Part shown: positions 44,351 through 55,745 of the stretch, piece after piece
Layout of the letters: every line of letters starts with the position of its first letter
Numbering within the stretch: the first letter of the stretch is position 1
NCBI GenBank assembly: GCA_036346395.1
Contig: CM070594.1
Location: 27,623,385-27,687,384 of the forward strand
DNA from: Hsuehochloa calcarea
Lineage: Eukaryota > Streptophyta > Magnoliopsida > Poales > Poaceae
Reading direction: 5' to 3'
DNA length: 64,000 nt
Made by a program: the position numbers and the translations under genes
Notes under the pieces: model-generated
Seen by the model: only the letters and a program-made list of their open reading frames with translations
The model's database searches: none
Told to the model about the DNA's origin: nothing

Positions 44351-44870
44351 TGATAGCAAAATACTGAGACTAATACATAATCTAATATCGTTAACCCTAG
44401 CTCAATCGTTGAACACCACAAACAAAAACTAAGATGCGGAAGCTTGAGTATTACCCGAACTTGAAGAAGCCATAGGAGCGACAGATTAGTTGATGTAGAG
44501 GTCGTTGCGTGTGCTGCCGTCGGGGTCGGCGCGGATCTGAGCGTCGGGGCTTCGGCTTGAGTCACCGGGAGGTAGTAGTGAAGACGATCCAGTGGCCGTC
44601 GGTCGATCCAGTGGCCGTCGGTCCGGTCTCGCGATGTCGTAGTTTAGGTCTTCGTTCTCCTTAGCACTTCGTTACAGATCGGGTGTGTATTGGGATGATT
44701 CTGAGTTTTGAGACTAAGACAAAACCCTGCCGTATCCCTTCTTTTTATTTAGCGCTAGAGGAGACCGGGACCGAAACCAAAAAACAGTTGGAAACGCCCC
44801 CGATCAGGGCGCGAGGTGGAGACGTGGTCTCCCTGAAATCTCGGGTTGTTAGCCGAGATCAATTCTAACA
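44351..44870 (-). repeat. Copia 5' LTR
   Basis: 520 bp, same ends and same internal 19-bp tandem duplication as the 3' LTR. Followed on the minus strand by one base and the initiator tRNA-Met PBS TGGTATCAGAGC. Confidence 0.95.
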
Positions 44871-44875
44871 GGGCG

Positions 44876-45867
44876 GCGGCGCGGCTTGCGAGGCGTGGCA
44901 AGGTGCCCAGCGGCGCAATAAAGATCAAGGCGACCTCGGAGGTGCAGGGAAAAGGCTAGGGTTTGAGGGTTGGGCACCCCCTAGCTCCGCTTAATTTCCT
45001 CTCTAATTCAATTAACCTATCTAAAGCGTTTCGGGACAGTACAGTGCTAGTTTTTGCTTGCTGATCGTGATTGATCTTGTTCTTTGTTCTTGCCCTTAGT
45101 TATGCACAGGTGGAGAAATTTTTTATCTATAGTTTACAAGGTTGGAGACTACCGTACCATGACAGATGACAGATCAGGTCAAAGCTTTAGGATCAAACTA
45201 TTCAACTAGTGGGATCCGCATCAACAATAGCCTATCAAAGAAATTAGTTATTTGGATGAAACAACCTCTTTATCAGTAAATAAATGTGTATCGTTTGGGT
45301 ATCTAAAAATAATTGAGACTTTCTCCTAAATAATATTCTTCCATCCATATTTGTCTGTATTGAAAGGTGAGCACCTACTGTTAGTTAACTATGCAAGCTG
45401 GTCATCACCATTGGCTACGAGTATATTGTTTGATTTGTTTTGAATATATGGGCCACTAACTTTTGTTCACAGTTCACATTGATGATAACAATTGGAGCCT
45501 ATTTTAAATGAAGTAAAGGTTGAATATTTTCATCCTATACGACATTTTCTGTATGGATGTTCAGAAAAAAAATAGATTTATCTATTAGAATTCTAAACAA
45601 ATTTTAATGGATTTACTCGTTCCAAAGGAATTCTGGAGAAAATAAACATACACTATAAATAATGAATATTTTCTTTCATGACTTGTACAAATCTTTACTC
45701 CAAATTCATGTGTGTTTTTCTTGCGGCGCATTCTAGCAGGGGCAAATTTAGGCCTAGGGCAGAGCCCTAGCTAGTTCCAAAAGTCCCTTATACATCTATA
45801 TGCCTCACCGAAAATATCATTGTAGCGATATGACACACTACTACCTATGATAGCATATCAATCTATA
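44876..45867. other. No gene recognised; start is likely LTR continuation
   Basis: 44876-45043 seems to continue the interrupted LTR-like DNA, ending GGGACAGTACA. The remainder is AT-rich with no recognisable coding or repeat structure. Confidence 0.4.
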
Positions 45868-46071
45868 CCCTCCATCCGTTTTTTTTTTTACATCCTTGAA
45901 TACGCATTGTCAAACTTTCTAAAGATTGAGCACCAATATGTTTAAAATTATTTAGATTAGCTATATAAAAACTATATTATTATATTTTTTTGTTAAAAAT
46001 AGTTTTATAATATAATATTTTTGTTTTTATGTATTAATATAAAGTTATAAAAAATACCAGTCAAAGTCACG
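45868..46071 (+). mobile_element. Mariner/Stowaway-like MITE remnant
   Basis: Begins CCTCCATCCGTTTTTTTTTT and continues with the AT-rich body typical of grass mariner-type MITEs (CATTGTCAAACTTTCTAAAG, then AAAATACCAGTCAAAGTCA). The right terminal repeat that should mirror CTCCATCCG is missing, so it is truncated or was degraded. Confidence 0.55.
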
Positions 46072-46173
46072 TCTCCGAGACCGTGAAAAAACAAAAACGT
46101 CGAATAAAAAAGATCTGAGGCAGTACAAATTAGAGTAGCATAAAAGAAACCACAAGTGCATAGGTGTCACTAT

Positions 46174-46408
46174 TGTTGGGAAACCTGGGCCTGGGCCGTG
46201 CAGGCTTAGCCTATGGTGGGCCCTCATCAATCTCTAGTCTATTTATAGCACGGGATCCACAATCATTATATGTGCTTTTTACTGAGAAGAGGAATATGGA
46301 AAGAGATCCCCCATATCTCTGTGTCAATTTACTTTTATGTATTTGTGCGATTCCACATCTATCTACAAGATGATCGGTCGGACTAGACTCGCCAACGATA
46401 GTTCATCA
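46174..46408 (+). repeat. Copia 5' LTR, 235 bp, followed by PBS
   Basis: Short LTR with TCTATTTATAG as the likely TATA region. Its divergence from the 3' LTR (many substitutions and small gaps) marks an old insertion. Confidence 0.85.
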
Positions 46409-46488
46409 ACACGTTATCAGCACGATCTACTCGGATTGAAAGGTGATCGTCGAAGCATGACACTTGTATATTGAATCGCATCTTCTAG

Positions 46489-46623
46489 TTCATTTTCTAG
46501 AGAGAAAAAATATATACAGTGCAAATCTATTCTAATCTATCACTAGCCGACTTGGAATTCATTTTCTAGAGAGAAAAAATATACAGTGCAAATCTATTCT
46601 AATCTACCACTAGCCGACTTGGA
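46489..46623 (+). repeat. Tandem duplication, 69-bp period, two copies
   Basis: TTCATTTTCTAGAGAGAAAA through CTAGCCGACTTGGA is repeated at 46489-46557 and 46558-46623; the second copy lacks a TA pair. It lies in the untranslated leader of the copia element. Confidence 0.95.
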
Positions 46624-47865
46624 GTCACCGCCCAAACTATTCGGTAGATTGCATCAAGGAGTAGATGCTGATTGGACTGTAGATTGGATGACAAAATCTG
46701 CTGACTAGCGTTGTGGGAATGTGCGTGTGGACTGGGAGCGTCACCGCCGGCTCCTGTGCGTCGCGCACCACCGCCGGCCCCCGCGGGTCGCTCGCCGAGC
46801 CACTCGCCCCTGCACGGGCGCGCTCGAGGTTGCCTCCACCGCCTGACCAAGCCACGCACCCGATGCTGCCATGCCTTGCCACGTGCTCGCCGGCTGCACG
46901 TTGCCACCGTGACGCTTGGCCCCCGCACGGGTGCACCACTTAGACGGCCGTGCGTTGAAGCGTTGCGCCATGGGCCATGCGCGCTCTCGTCGGGTGCCGT
47001 AGCTGACCGCGCCGCGTCGCTGAGCCCATGCGCAGTTCGCCGGCATGGCAGCGCCGCACGCCACCTCTGCACTGGCTCGATGCTGCTCGACGCGCACCAC
47101 ACCCGACCGTTCGTGCGCCCGCCGGCCGCCCGCGTGCTAGCAGCTCCGCGCCCACCGCGATGCATGTGCCGCGCATCACTGCCGCCAACCTTTTGGCGTT
47201 AGGGAAACCCTATCGCCACCAATCAAGCTGCTGGTTTTGGGCCCAAAATTGCTCGGCCCAAGAAAAACAGAAACAAAAAATTGGAAAAGAGAGAAAAAAA
47301 ATATATGCAAATGAGCCCTAGCCCTCCGAGTTCTGAAACTTACGAGGAATCTTTTGCGGATAAAGAGATTTTGTACAAAACCCCCTAGAGTTGGGAAATT
47401 AACAGCGGATTTTGGATTCTTTATACACTCTTGCATAATAACCCCTACGAAGTTAAAAAATTACATAGAACTAAAAATTAGTGGATAAACCCTTGGAAAT
47501 TACATAATTCGCCAAAAATCATATTACATCATAAAAAGGCCTGGATAAATCCTTGGAAATTACATAATTCGCCAAAAATCATATTACATCATAAAAAGGC
47601 CTCATGAATTCAAATTTTGATCGTTTTTAGCATTTGAAGTATGTTTAGTACTGTTGTTATTATTTTATATGCTTTTCTGTATTTATTTATTGTTTTGATT
47701 AATCATAATTGCTTAAATTACCTTTGATCACTGAAATTAGCAGTAAAATTACAGAAAAAATGCGTACAGAATTGTAACTTTACGAGAGTATTTTGTATCA
47801 TTATCCAATTTATTTCATGCATTTTACCAGTAATAAATTTATGTATTTCTTACCTACACATGTAG
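46624..47865. other. Copia leader region, GC-rich then AT-rich, no supported gene
   Basis: 46690-47200 is GC-rich with overlapping open frames on both strands rich in Arg/Ala/Pro. None shows a known motif and several overlap fully, so they are treated as composition artefacts. From 47200 the DNA is AT-rich. Position is between PBS and gag. Confidence 0.5.
47482..47601 (+). repeat. Tandem duplication, 60-bp period, two almost perfect copies
   Basis: TGGATAAACCCTTGGAAATT through CATAAAAAGGCC occurs at 47482-47541 and 47542-47601 with a single difference (ACCC versus ATCC). Confidence 0.95.
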
Positions 47866-48850
47866 ATGACAGGCATCACGAACCGGGAGTTCGAGGAACT
47901 GGCCCAGCATAGCCAAAACTACTTGACTTGGGCTTCTGACATCGAGATTGTACTTGGAGCTTAGAAGCTCCGCGCTACCATTGGGATTGGTGCATCGAAG
48001 GATAGCAAACACACTCCCGAGGAAAATGATTAGGGACTTCTTTTTCTCAAGCACCATCTCTGCCTCACACTCAAGAATGAGTACAAAGCAGAGAAGAGCC
48101 CGCTAGCCTTGTGGACAGCACTAAAGAAGAGGTTCGAGAAACTAAAGTATACCATTCTTCCTCAAGCAAAGCAGGAATGGATCCGACTGAGATTTGCTGA
48201 CTTCAAGACGGTTGGGGAGTATAATTCTACTGTGCACAGAATATGTACCAATCTTCAACTCTATGACAAGCAGTCACAAATGAGTAGAAGATTGAGAAGA
48301 CCCTCTCCACCTTCCACCCCAGTGCAATGCAGTGCAGTCTATGCACAACTACCGTTAAGATGACTAAAAGGAGTATGTCGAATTGATTGATATTATGCAG
48401 GTTGCAGAGGCCCGGGATGATGCTCTCTGCAAGAATTTCATCATCCAGTCACCTGGGAGCCCCGCTGGTCGTGAGGCCAACACTGGGAGTTTCAAGGTGC
48501 CGAAGCCTATAATGAAGAAAAGGGGAAGGAAGGTAAGGCCGCAGCTTAGAAAGGTAAGCCAAATGCTCCACAGGAAAAGAAGGCCAATAAGACAAAGCTG
48601 AACGACAAACCCTATGGTCAACAAGACCAAACCTATTACAAGTGTGGCAAGTGGGGGCACTGGTCGTGGATCTGTGAAGAACCGCAGCATGTCGTTGACA
48701 CTTTTAAGGCCAAGAAGAAGGGCGACAAAGGGCAGCATGAAACCCACTTTGCCTTCACCAAGGGGGAGGGCTCGCAGCAGCTGCCTACACCGATGGAGGT
48801 GGACTCCACTCTTGCAGCCACACCCCCTTGATATTGCAGCAGCTATTGCC
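47866..48850 (+). pseudogene. Copia gag (UBN2 capsid and zinc knuckle)
   Basis: ATG at 47866: MTGITNREFEELAQHSQNYL is followed by TWASDIEIVL and a stop. After a frame change FLKHHLCLTLKNEYKAEKSP, LWTALKKRFEKLKYTILPQA and RFADFKTVGEYNSTVHRICT follow (48030-48270), the usual UBN2-type capsid. The nucleocapsid knuckle is visible as CGKWGHWSWIC near 48645-48680. A run of frame changes lies between 48280 and 48640. The 3' side has no clear protease. Old and inactive. Confidence 0.8.
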
Positions 48851-49555
48851 ATGATTTTCTAGGAAAAGCATGTCACCCGTGAGAAGATAGCAGCAGAAGG
48901 CTCTAGCTTCTTAGTGGACTCAATCTAGTGCACATAATGCACTTAGACTTTAAATATCATTTATTTTGTGTAAGGATGGAATAAGTTATACTTTTCCATG
49001 GATGATGGTCGTATGCTTGTGTAGAGCCTTAAACAATTTCTTTCTCGTGATGGTTGGAAAATATTATTTAATTCATTCATTTATTCAGTTAATAATAGCA
49101 TGATATGTTCTGATATTTGAAGTATTTTATTTTCGTATTGATTGCTTCATACTACATATTAATAAAGTACTTTATATTAGAACAAGTGTGGCGCCCTATG
49201 GAGGAAATGTGCTTAGATGAATGTGGCACAACGAATACCATCTTGAGACAAACGAAATTCTTTCAGTCGATCAGCAAGAATGTTGGTAATCTTACGACAA
49301 TTGCAGGCAGCGATGTTTGTATAATAGGCTCAGAAGGGTGACAATTATACTCCCGATGGGCACAACTTTGGTCATTAAAGAAGCATTGTTGTACCCAGAA
49401 TAGACTAGAATTCTCCTAAGTTTCAAGGATATTCGCGCTAACAATTTCCACGTAGAGACTGAAGAAGAGTATGGTAAGGAATACCTGATCATTACAAAGC
49501 GTGAAGAAAGTGGAAAAGGGGTATTAGAATGACTTCCTTCATTTAGGACTAGGCT
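48851..49555. other. Decayed copia protease/linker region
   Basis: Sequence between gag and the pre-integrase domain. Short fragments of 60-75 codons can be read on the plus strand (49117-49341) but without a recognisable DSG motif. Nothing firmer can be said. Confidence 0.4.
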
Positions 49556-50570
49556 ATACTATACTAATATTAAGGCACTCGTAGCTTATACTGCCCTAAA
49601 AACCATATTTAGAAGCTCTGAACTTTTCTATCTCTAGCATGATAGATTAGGCCACCCAGGTCTTAGGATAATGAGAAATATAATTAACAATTCGCAGGGA
49701 TAAAATATCGATGTCAATAATTTTCCGAATTAGGAAGATTTTGTGTGCCCTGCATGTGTCACCGGAAAATTAATTACTAGACATTTTGCTCTGAAAAAGT
49801 GAAGGATAAAGTCCATGTATTCCTAGAACGTATTCAGGGAGACATTTGCGGTGCTATACAACCCATGTTATGGCCATTTAGATATTTTATGGTGCTCATC
49901 GATGCTTCCTCGAAATGGTCGTACGTATGTTTATTGTCTATAAGAATCATGCTTTTGCAAAGCTAATCTCGTAGATAATTCAAATTAAAAATAATTTCCC
50001 TAATCACTATCTGAAGTCCATCAGAATGGACAATGCTGGAGAATTTACTTCAAATGCATTTCATGATTATTGCATGGCAATGGGAATTAAAGTTGAGCAT
50101 TCTGTACCGCATGTCCACACCCAGAATGGACTAGCAGAGACATTAATTAAAATAATTAAATTTATTGCCTGACCGCTTTTGCATAATTGTAATTTATCAA
50201 CTACATATTGGGGACACGTAGTCCTGTATGCAGCAACTCTCATCAATTTTAGTCTGTCAGCATATAACATCTATTCACCTATGCAACTAGTGCAAAGGTC
50301 AGCACTGAAAATTTCTCATCTTCGTAAATTTGGGTGCAAGGTTTATGTACCTATACCCCCACCACAGCGTACTGCAATGGACCCTCTCCGAAAGTCTGGG
50401 ATATACATTGGTTATGAGACATTATCCATAATCAGGTATTTGGACCCTATGACTGAAGGTTTGCAATTTGCCTGCTTCGCTGATGGCATATTTGATGATG
50501 ATAGTTTCACGTCATTAGGGGGAGGAAATCAACCTCTTGATGAAAAATATTGGAAAATAACGTGGTAGGC
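49556..50570 (+). pseudogene. Copia integrase remnant
   Basis: In broken frames: LGHPGLRIMRN-like and CPACVTGKL (49640-49770) are the zinc-binding start. IRMDNAGEFTS (50020-50055) is the second catalytic Asp region. HVHTQNGLAE (50110-50140) is the Glu region. The frame 50179-50568 then reads THWGHVVLYAATLINF-like, HLRKFGCKVYVP and PLRKSGIYIGY, the conserved C-terminal part. Multiple stops before 50179. Confidence 0.78.
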
Positions 50571-51299
50571 CACAGGAATCTATGCACATGACCCGCGCAC
50601 TACTGAAGCAAATAGAGAAGTCCAGAAAATCATTGATTTGCATGCATTAACAAATCAACTGCCTGACCACTTTAGTGATTTGAAGGGCGTGACCAAGTCG
50701 CATGTGTATGCACGTAATGCACCGAAGGGAGTTGAAATACCAAAGAAAGCTGAAGGTATCGCTAATCCCGTCCAGAGACCACAGAAAAGGATGAGAACTC
50801 TGACTCCTTGAATCCAAAGTAACGGGGGACGCCTGGTGAAAAGAATAAGAAGGACTTGACACATCCAATTACCAAAGTTCCCCAAAATCAAAAGGGGAGC
50901 TAGTTGAGACATAGCACCAGTATGACACCTTTAGGAAAAGGCATACCGGATTTGAATATTCCCACGGAGGGAGAAACCAGAAAGGATGTGTGAGCACACA
51001 TCGGAGCTGAAAAACTGAAAGGACTTGCCCCCATAATTGGAAGTAGCAGTGAGCAAGTAAAAGCGTTAGAAGAATCACCCTATGAAGAAATAGCTATAAA
51101 CTATGTGACCATGGGAGAGTCTATAACTAGGACAACAGCCGATGTCGATATTTATTTTGCAAAAAAAAATTTACACAATCATCGATCTTGATCCAGAGCT
51201 TGAATCGCTTACTGAATGTAAAAAAAAAGAGATTAGATTGGGAAGATTGAAAGAAGGCAATATAAACTGAATTATTATCTCTGAATAAAACAAAGATGT

Positions 51300-51960
51300 T
51301 TGGGCCTGTAAGCCGCACACCTCCTTATATGCACCCCGTAGGGCATAAGTGGGTATTTATTCGAAAGAGAAATAAAAATAATAAAGTTGTAAGATACAAA
51401 GTAAGGCTCGTTGCACAAGATTTCACTTAATTCTAGGAGTTGATTATGACGAAACCTATTCTCCAGTCATGGGTGGAGTTACCTTTAGATATTTAATCTC
51501 AACGGTAGTGAACTTTAATTTAGAAATGAAATTGATAGATGTGGTAACTGCATACCTTTATAAAAACTTGGATTCAAGCATTTATATAAAGCCTGAAGGT
51601 ATCCCTGTCATAAACCAAAATAGAGCAAATATAAATATGTACAGTGTGAAACTCATAAAATCACTGTACGAACTTAAGCAATCAAGAAGAATGTGGAATA
51701 ATCGCTTGAGCAACTTTCTATACAAGAAAGGCTACAAGAACAATGAGATTTATCCCTGTGTATGTGTACGACGATCCCATAATAGATTTTGTATAATCTC
51801 AGTTTATGTAGATGATCTGAATATCATCAGAACCCTGGAAGATATTAAGGAAGCAAACTCTTACCTGGAGTCAGAGTTCGAAAGGAAAGATTTGGGTAAA
51901 ACCAAATATTGCCTAGGCTTTCAGCTTGAGCATGTCTCTAAAGGGATATTAGTGCCTTAG
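51300..51960 (+). pseudogene. Copia reverse transcriptase
   Basis: After KWVFIRKRNKNN and RYKVRLVAQDF (51340-51425), one stop/frameshift leads into a 163-codon frame (51469-51960). It reads YLISTVVNFNLEMKLIDVVT, KLIKSLYELKQSRRMW, FCIISVYVDDLNII (YVDD active site at about 51805) and DLGKTKYCLGFQLE. This is the standard copia RT order. The normally conserved YAFLNG and YGLKQ motifs have drifted (TAYLYK, YELKQ), consistent with age. Confidence 0.88.
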
Positions 51961-52840
51961 TCAGCCTACACTCAAAAGGTATTAGAAAGGTTCGGCTTTG
52001 AAAAAGCATACCCTTCAAAAGTGTTTAGTTGGGAGATCTTTGTAACAAGACAATGATCCGTACAAACATAAAGAAGAAAGGGAGGAAGTCCTAGGACTGG
52101 AATTCTCGTACTTAAGTGCAATAGGTGCACTCATGTATTTAGCAAACTGTATTAGACCGTACATTGCATTTGTTGTAAACCTATTAGCAAGGTATAGTGC
52201 AGAACCTGCCAACAGGTATTGGTAGGGAATAAATGACATCTTTCGACACCTCCAAGGAAGCAAAGACCTTGGTCTGTTCTACAGAAAGAACCAAGACCTG
52301 ACTATTACTCGCTATGCAGATCCGGGGTACCTGGCGGATCCGCATACAGCCAATTCATAAGCATGCTATGTATTCCTATGTGGTGGAACTGCAATTTTAT
52401 GAAAATCGTCTAAGCAAAGTCTTGTATCGACTTCGACGAAAAACTCAAAAATCATAACACTGTATGAGGCCTCATGAGAAAGTACTTAGATTCGACGGAT
52501 GATTCACCACTTCTAGCAGTCGTGTGGATTGAATACCGCGTAAATTCTCACTATTATCTATGAAGATAATGCAGCTTATGTTGCACAAGTGCAGATGGGT
52601 TAAGTAAAGAGTTATCTCAAAAAGCATATCAACCCCAAGTTCTTCTATGCTCATAAATTATAAAAGATTGATGAAATTAAAGTATTGCATACTAAGTTAT
52701 GTGAAAAATCTTACAGATTTATTTACTAATTCACTTCCAGCATCTAGCTTTGAAAGGTACATACGTGGAATTGGAATGATAAGATTTAGAGAAATGCAAA
52801 ACTCAGTAGGAGAATCTTCACGAACTCATTATTGAAATTT
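51961..52840 (+). pseudogene. Copia RNase H remnant
   Basis: Fragments LEFSYLSAIGALMYLANC-like (52100-52150), IRPYIAFVVNLLARYS (52150-52200), DIFRHLQGSKDLGLFY (52230-52280) and KNLTDLFTNSLPASSFERYI (52700-52760) are the expected RNase H and C-terminal signatures. Stops and frameshifts intervene. Confidence 0.75.
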
Positions 52841-53077
52841 GATCACGGAGATCGAGTACTAAAAGAATAAATCCTAGAGATTAAATGAAATTAAGTGGAT
52901 TGTACTCTTTTACCCTTGATGAGTTTTCCTGTAGTTTCTCGGCTAAGGTTTTTAATGAGGCAATTCGTGCAGCGCAGCAGAACATATATCATTTACTCTT
53001 TCTCTAAAAAAATTTCATTGGGTTTTTGTGGAGTTTTGACGAAGTATGAACATGTCAAATGAGTATCCAAAGGGGAG

Positions 53078-53290
53078 TGTTGGGAAAGCTGGGCCTGGGC
53101 CATGCAGATTTGGCCCATGGTGGATTCCTTATCCATCTCTTGTCTATTTATAGGAGGGAATCGCTAACCATTATACGTGCTTTTACTAAGAAGAGGAATA
53201 AAGAAAGAGCCCCTTTCATATCTCTGTATTAATTTACTTTTCTGTATTTGTGCGATTCTACTTCCATGTACGAGGGTCTACCGGTACAGG
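53078..53290 (+). repeat. Copia 3' LTR (3' end uncertain)
   Basis: Aligns with the 5' LTR from TGTTGGGAAA to about TGTATTTGTGCGATTC. Similarity then fades, and the last bases before the neighbouring gypsy LTR cannot be assigned with confidence. Confidence 0.75.
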
Positions 53291-54087
53291 GGATAAAATG
53301 GTAAACTAATCGTAAAACACTACCGAATCGACCAAACGAACTCGCACACTAAATGACCTAACAACGAAAACAACTGAATCCCTAATCGCGAATGAACGAA
53401 ACCAAACGGACACACGAATGAACAAATGATCACACAAACAACGAACGAACGAAAACGACCATGACTGTACGAATGAACACGACTATCGACCGACGACCTC
53501 ACTAACTACTGGCAGTGAGACAGATTACAGAAGGGAGTCAAGAAGCACTGGTGAGTCTTGAAGTACGGAGGGAGTTGAGAAAGAAAGAGGGGGAAATCGG
53601 TCGATAGCTAACCAGACGACGGCGGCACACAATCAAACACTAACACTGACAGCTACACAAGCACATAACATTTAACACTGATCACAGACTGTCACGACTA
53701 GGTAAGTTGTCATCACAACTAGGTCTACGACCAGGTAAGTCATCTCGACAGGTCTACGACCAAGTCTTGGTCAAAGGTTGTAGTCGTGCATGGTAGGGAA
53801 CGCCGGTCGGAGTCTTTGGCCAGACGGCGTACTGCCTTATCACGGTCTAGAGACCGAATTGGATAATCGTGAGAAATTGCAGGCTTGGACCCGGACCTCA
53901 TCGACCAGGAGCCGTGATGGAGATAACAGAGACAAGAAGGAGCTATCCTTATTTAAGGAGCTTCTCACGTATGGGAGGAGATGCGCAGGGAGGAAGAATG
54001 CAGACAAGAAAGGAAGAATTAGAGATAATTCTTGCTTGCATTTCCATACATGAGAAGCTCCTTAAATAAGGATAGCTCCACCTAACA
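53291..54087 (-). repeat. Chromovirus 3' LTR (boundaries approximate) with strong hairpin
   Basis: Starts TGTTAGGTGGAGC on the minus strand, with TATTTAAGG as a TATA-like box. A 37-bp inverted repeat (arms about 53938-53974 and 54044-54080, 35 of 37 positions matching) spans the likely promoter and transcription start. No polypurine tract is obvious before 54087, so the true start may lie slightly upstream. Confidence 0.5.
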
Positions 54088-54172
54088 ATCATATCTAATC
54101 ATACCAAACTTGGAGATAACAAATTAACTAAGTAATCTTTTCTGAAATGGAAAGTAACTAATGTGCTATATC

Positions 54173-54400
54173 TTATTGGCCCGATTTGCGCCTCTGATAT
54201 GTGATACCGACCATCACATCTCTCCCTCTCTCAACAAACAGCTCGTCCTCAAGCTGAAAGGAGGGATAGCGACGCTTGAAGTCGTCTAATGGATCCCATG
54301 ATGTATCGGCGTCGGGCAAGGCCTCCAATTGAACCAAGACCTCCCAGCTACCATGAGCTAGACGAGCATGCACCACACGCCGAGACAATGGGATTACACG
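54173..54400 (-). pseudogene. Chromodomain of the integrase C-terminus
   Basis: The frame 54388-54173 reads WEVLVQLEALPDADTSWDPL and then FKRRYPSFQLEDELFVERGR. This is the chromodomain-like module (VLVQW.GLP...W) at the end of chromovirus integrases, which guides insertion by binding histone marks. The first aromatic-cage Trp position reads Leu in VLVQL, so binding may be impaired. It ends in basic residues before a stop. It is separated from the core by a low-complexity, frameshifted linker with a GA tract (54599-54622). Confidence 0.75.
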
Positions 54401-54904
54401 GTCATCCTAGAGTGCGGGTAATGCAGGAGGAGCAGCGGGCGGCTCGTCGTGGAATGTTTTGAGCATACTGATGTGAAATACATTGTGAATACGAGCACGA
54501 GGCGGCAGCTCCAAACAGTAAGCTACCGTGCCGACCCTAGCCAACACCTTGTATGGGCCATAAAATCGTAGCACCAACTTCTTATGGGCGCGGGTAGCGA
54601 GAGAGAGAGAAAGAGAGAGAGCTTAACGGTGATGAAGACGCAGCCACACCCACTACCCAGGCTCGAAGGACAACTTGCGATGATACTTGTCGTAGTGGTG
54701 TTTGTAGTGTTGTTATTCCTGCAAGAGTCGTTCCTTCACCTCGGCTAGGATGGTGTCACAGCAGCGCAACATGGTGTCAACGGTAACCACCCGAGCGCCG
54801 TTCTTCGTATACTGTCGCACGATCGGTGACTCCCGACCGTAGACCACCTTGAAGGGTGTGTCGTGAAGTGTGGACTGGAACGAAGTATTATAGCAATACT
54901 CTGC

Positions 54905-55745
54905 CTATGGTAGCCAGCGTAGCCATTGTCGTGGACCGTCGTCAGAAAAACAACGAAGGTACATGGTCACAATCTTGTTGACCACCTCCGTTTGCCCATC
55001 AGATTGCAAGTGAAAAGCCGAACTAAGATGGAGTTGTACGTCGACGAGGTTGAAGAGGTCCGTCCAAAAATTACTTGTGAAAATGGGATATCGGTTGCTC
55101 ATAATATAGCAGGGGAACCCGTGCAGCCAGACCACTGCTTCGAATAAGACCGTAGCAACCGAACTCACCATGTACGGATGCGCCAACGAAATGAAGTGGG
55201 CGTATTTAGAGAACCGGTTTACCATTATGAGGATGACCGAGTTCCCATTTACGTGCGGTAGCCCCTCAATAAAATCTATGGAAATGTCCTCCCAAATGCG
55301 TGAAGGAATGAGTAGAGGCTGTAGCAGGGCGGTCGGATGAAGATGCTGGACTTGTTGCGTTGGCAAGTTGCACAAGCACGAACAAAGTCCAACACCGTCG
55401 TCCAGACGTTGGGCGTGTAGAAAGCTGCCCGGAAGCTATGGAGCGTCTTCTGGACGCCTTCGTGGTCAATGGAGTGCGCCGCCTCTAGGGTTGATGCTAA
55501 TGCTGGTGAGGAGGCAAGTGAGAATATCTGGCCTTGGTACTGGACCATGCCATCGACGACGCTCCATGGTAAGCCGAGAGTGCCGGCCAGCACCTGAGTC
55601 CAAAGGAGACCGAGCTCAGTATCCCCATTGGTCTCCTTGTGAATGGCCTCAAAGAGGCCAAACAGGGGCCCCAAGATGGCCAGAAGCTGACCGTCGGATC
55701 GGCTGGCCTCGGCGTCCAGCTGCGACAAGGCGTCAGTGACTATGT
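54905..55745 (-). pseudogene. Chromovirus integrase, zinc-binding and catalytic core
   Basis: Frame 55728-55276 holds the zinc-binding domain: SIDHEGVQKTLHSFRAAFYT and FVRACATCQRNKS (the CxxC pair). Frame 55375-54905 holds the core: DISIDFIEGLPHVNGNSVIL (first Asp), MVNRFSKYAHFISLAHPY, VWLHGFPCYIMSNRYPIF, and HLQSDGQTEVVNKIVTMYLR (Glu). The second Asp of the triad should be in SDRDPIF, but the frame reads SNRYPIF. One frameshift joins the two frames near 55320. Even restored to one frame this enzyme would lack a catalytic residue. Confidence 0.85.

Larger units (their letters stand above)
38392..44870 (-). mobile_element. Complete Ty1/copia element, 6,479 bp, TSD GGGCG
   Basis: LTRs at 38392-38910 and 44351-44870 are nearly identical. 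GGGCG flanks both outer ends (38387-38391, 44871-44875). On the minus strand the PBS TGGTATCAGAGC follows the 5' LTR (near 44337-44349), and the PPT AAAGGGGAGAA precedes the 3' LTR (about 38911-38921). Gag, protease, integrase, RT and RNase H follow in copia order. Coding is broken by many single-base deletions. The protein style (KNREHIMMM-type gag, GAG-pre-integrase, YVDDILLAS) is that of common grass copia lineages; I do not assign a family name. Confidence 0.95.
46174..53290 (+). mobile_element. Old Ty1/copia element, plus strand (right end approximate)
   Basis: LTRs start TGTTGGGAAA at 46174 and 53078 and share TATTTATAG, GAGATC/AGAGCCCC and TGTATTTGTGCGATTC stretches. The first LTR ends TTCATCA (46408), directly followed by ACACGTTATCAGCACGA, a primer-binding region common in grass copia elements. 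The PPT CCAAAGGGGAG (53067-53077) precedes the second LTR. Gag, zinc knuckle, integrase, RT and RNase H are present in order but heavily decayed. ACTAT before 46174 has no clear partner after the second LTR, whose 3' end is uncertain. Confidence 0.88.

Noticed and set aside
46599..47202. Set of overlapping 100-190-codon frames on both strands
   Set aside because: GC-rich copia leader; no motif, and full overlap between strands indicates composition rather than coding.
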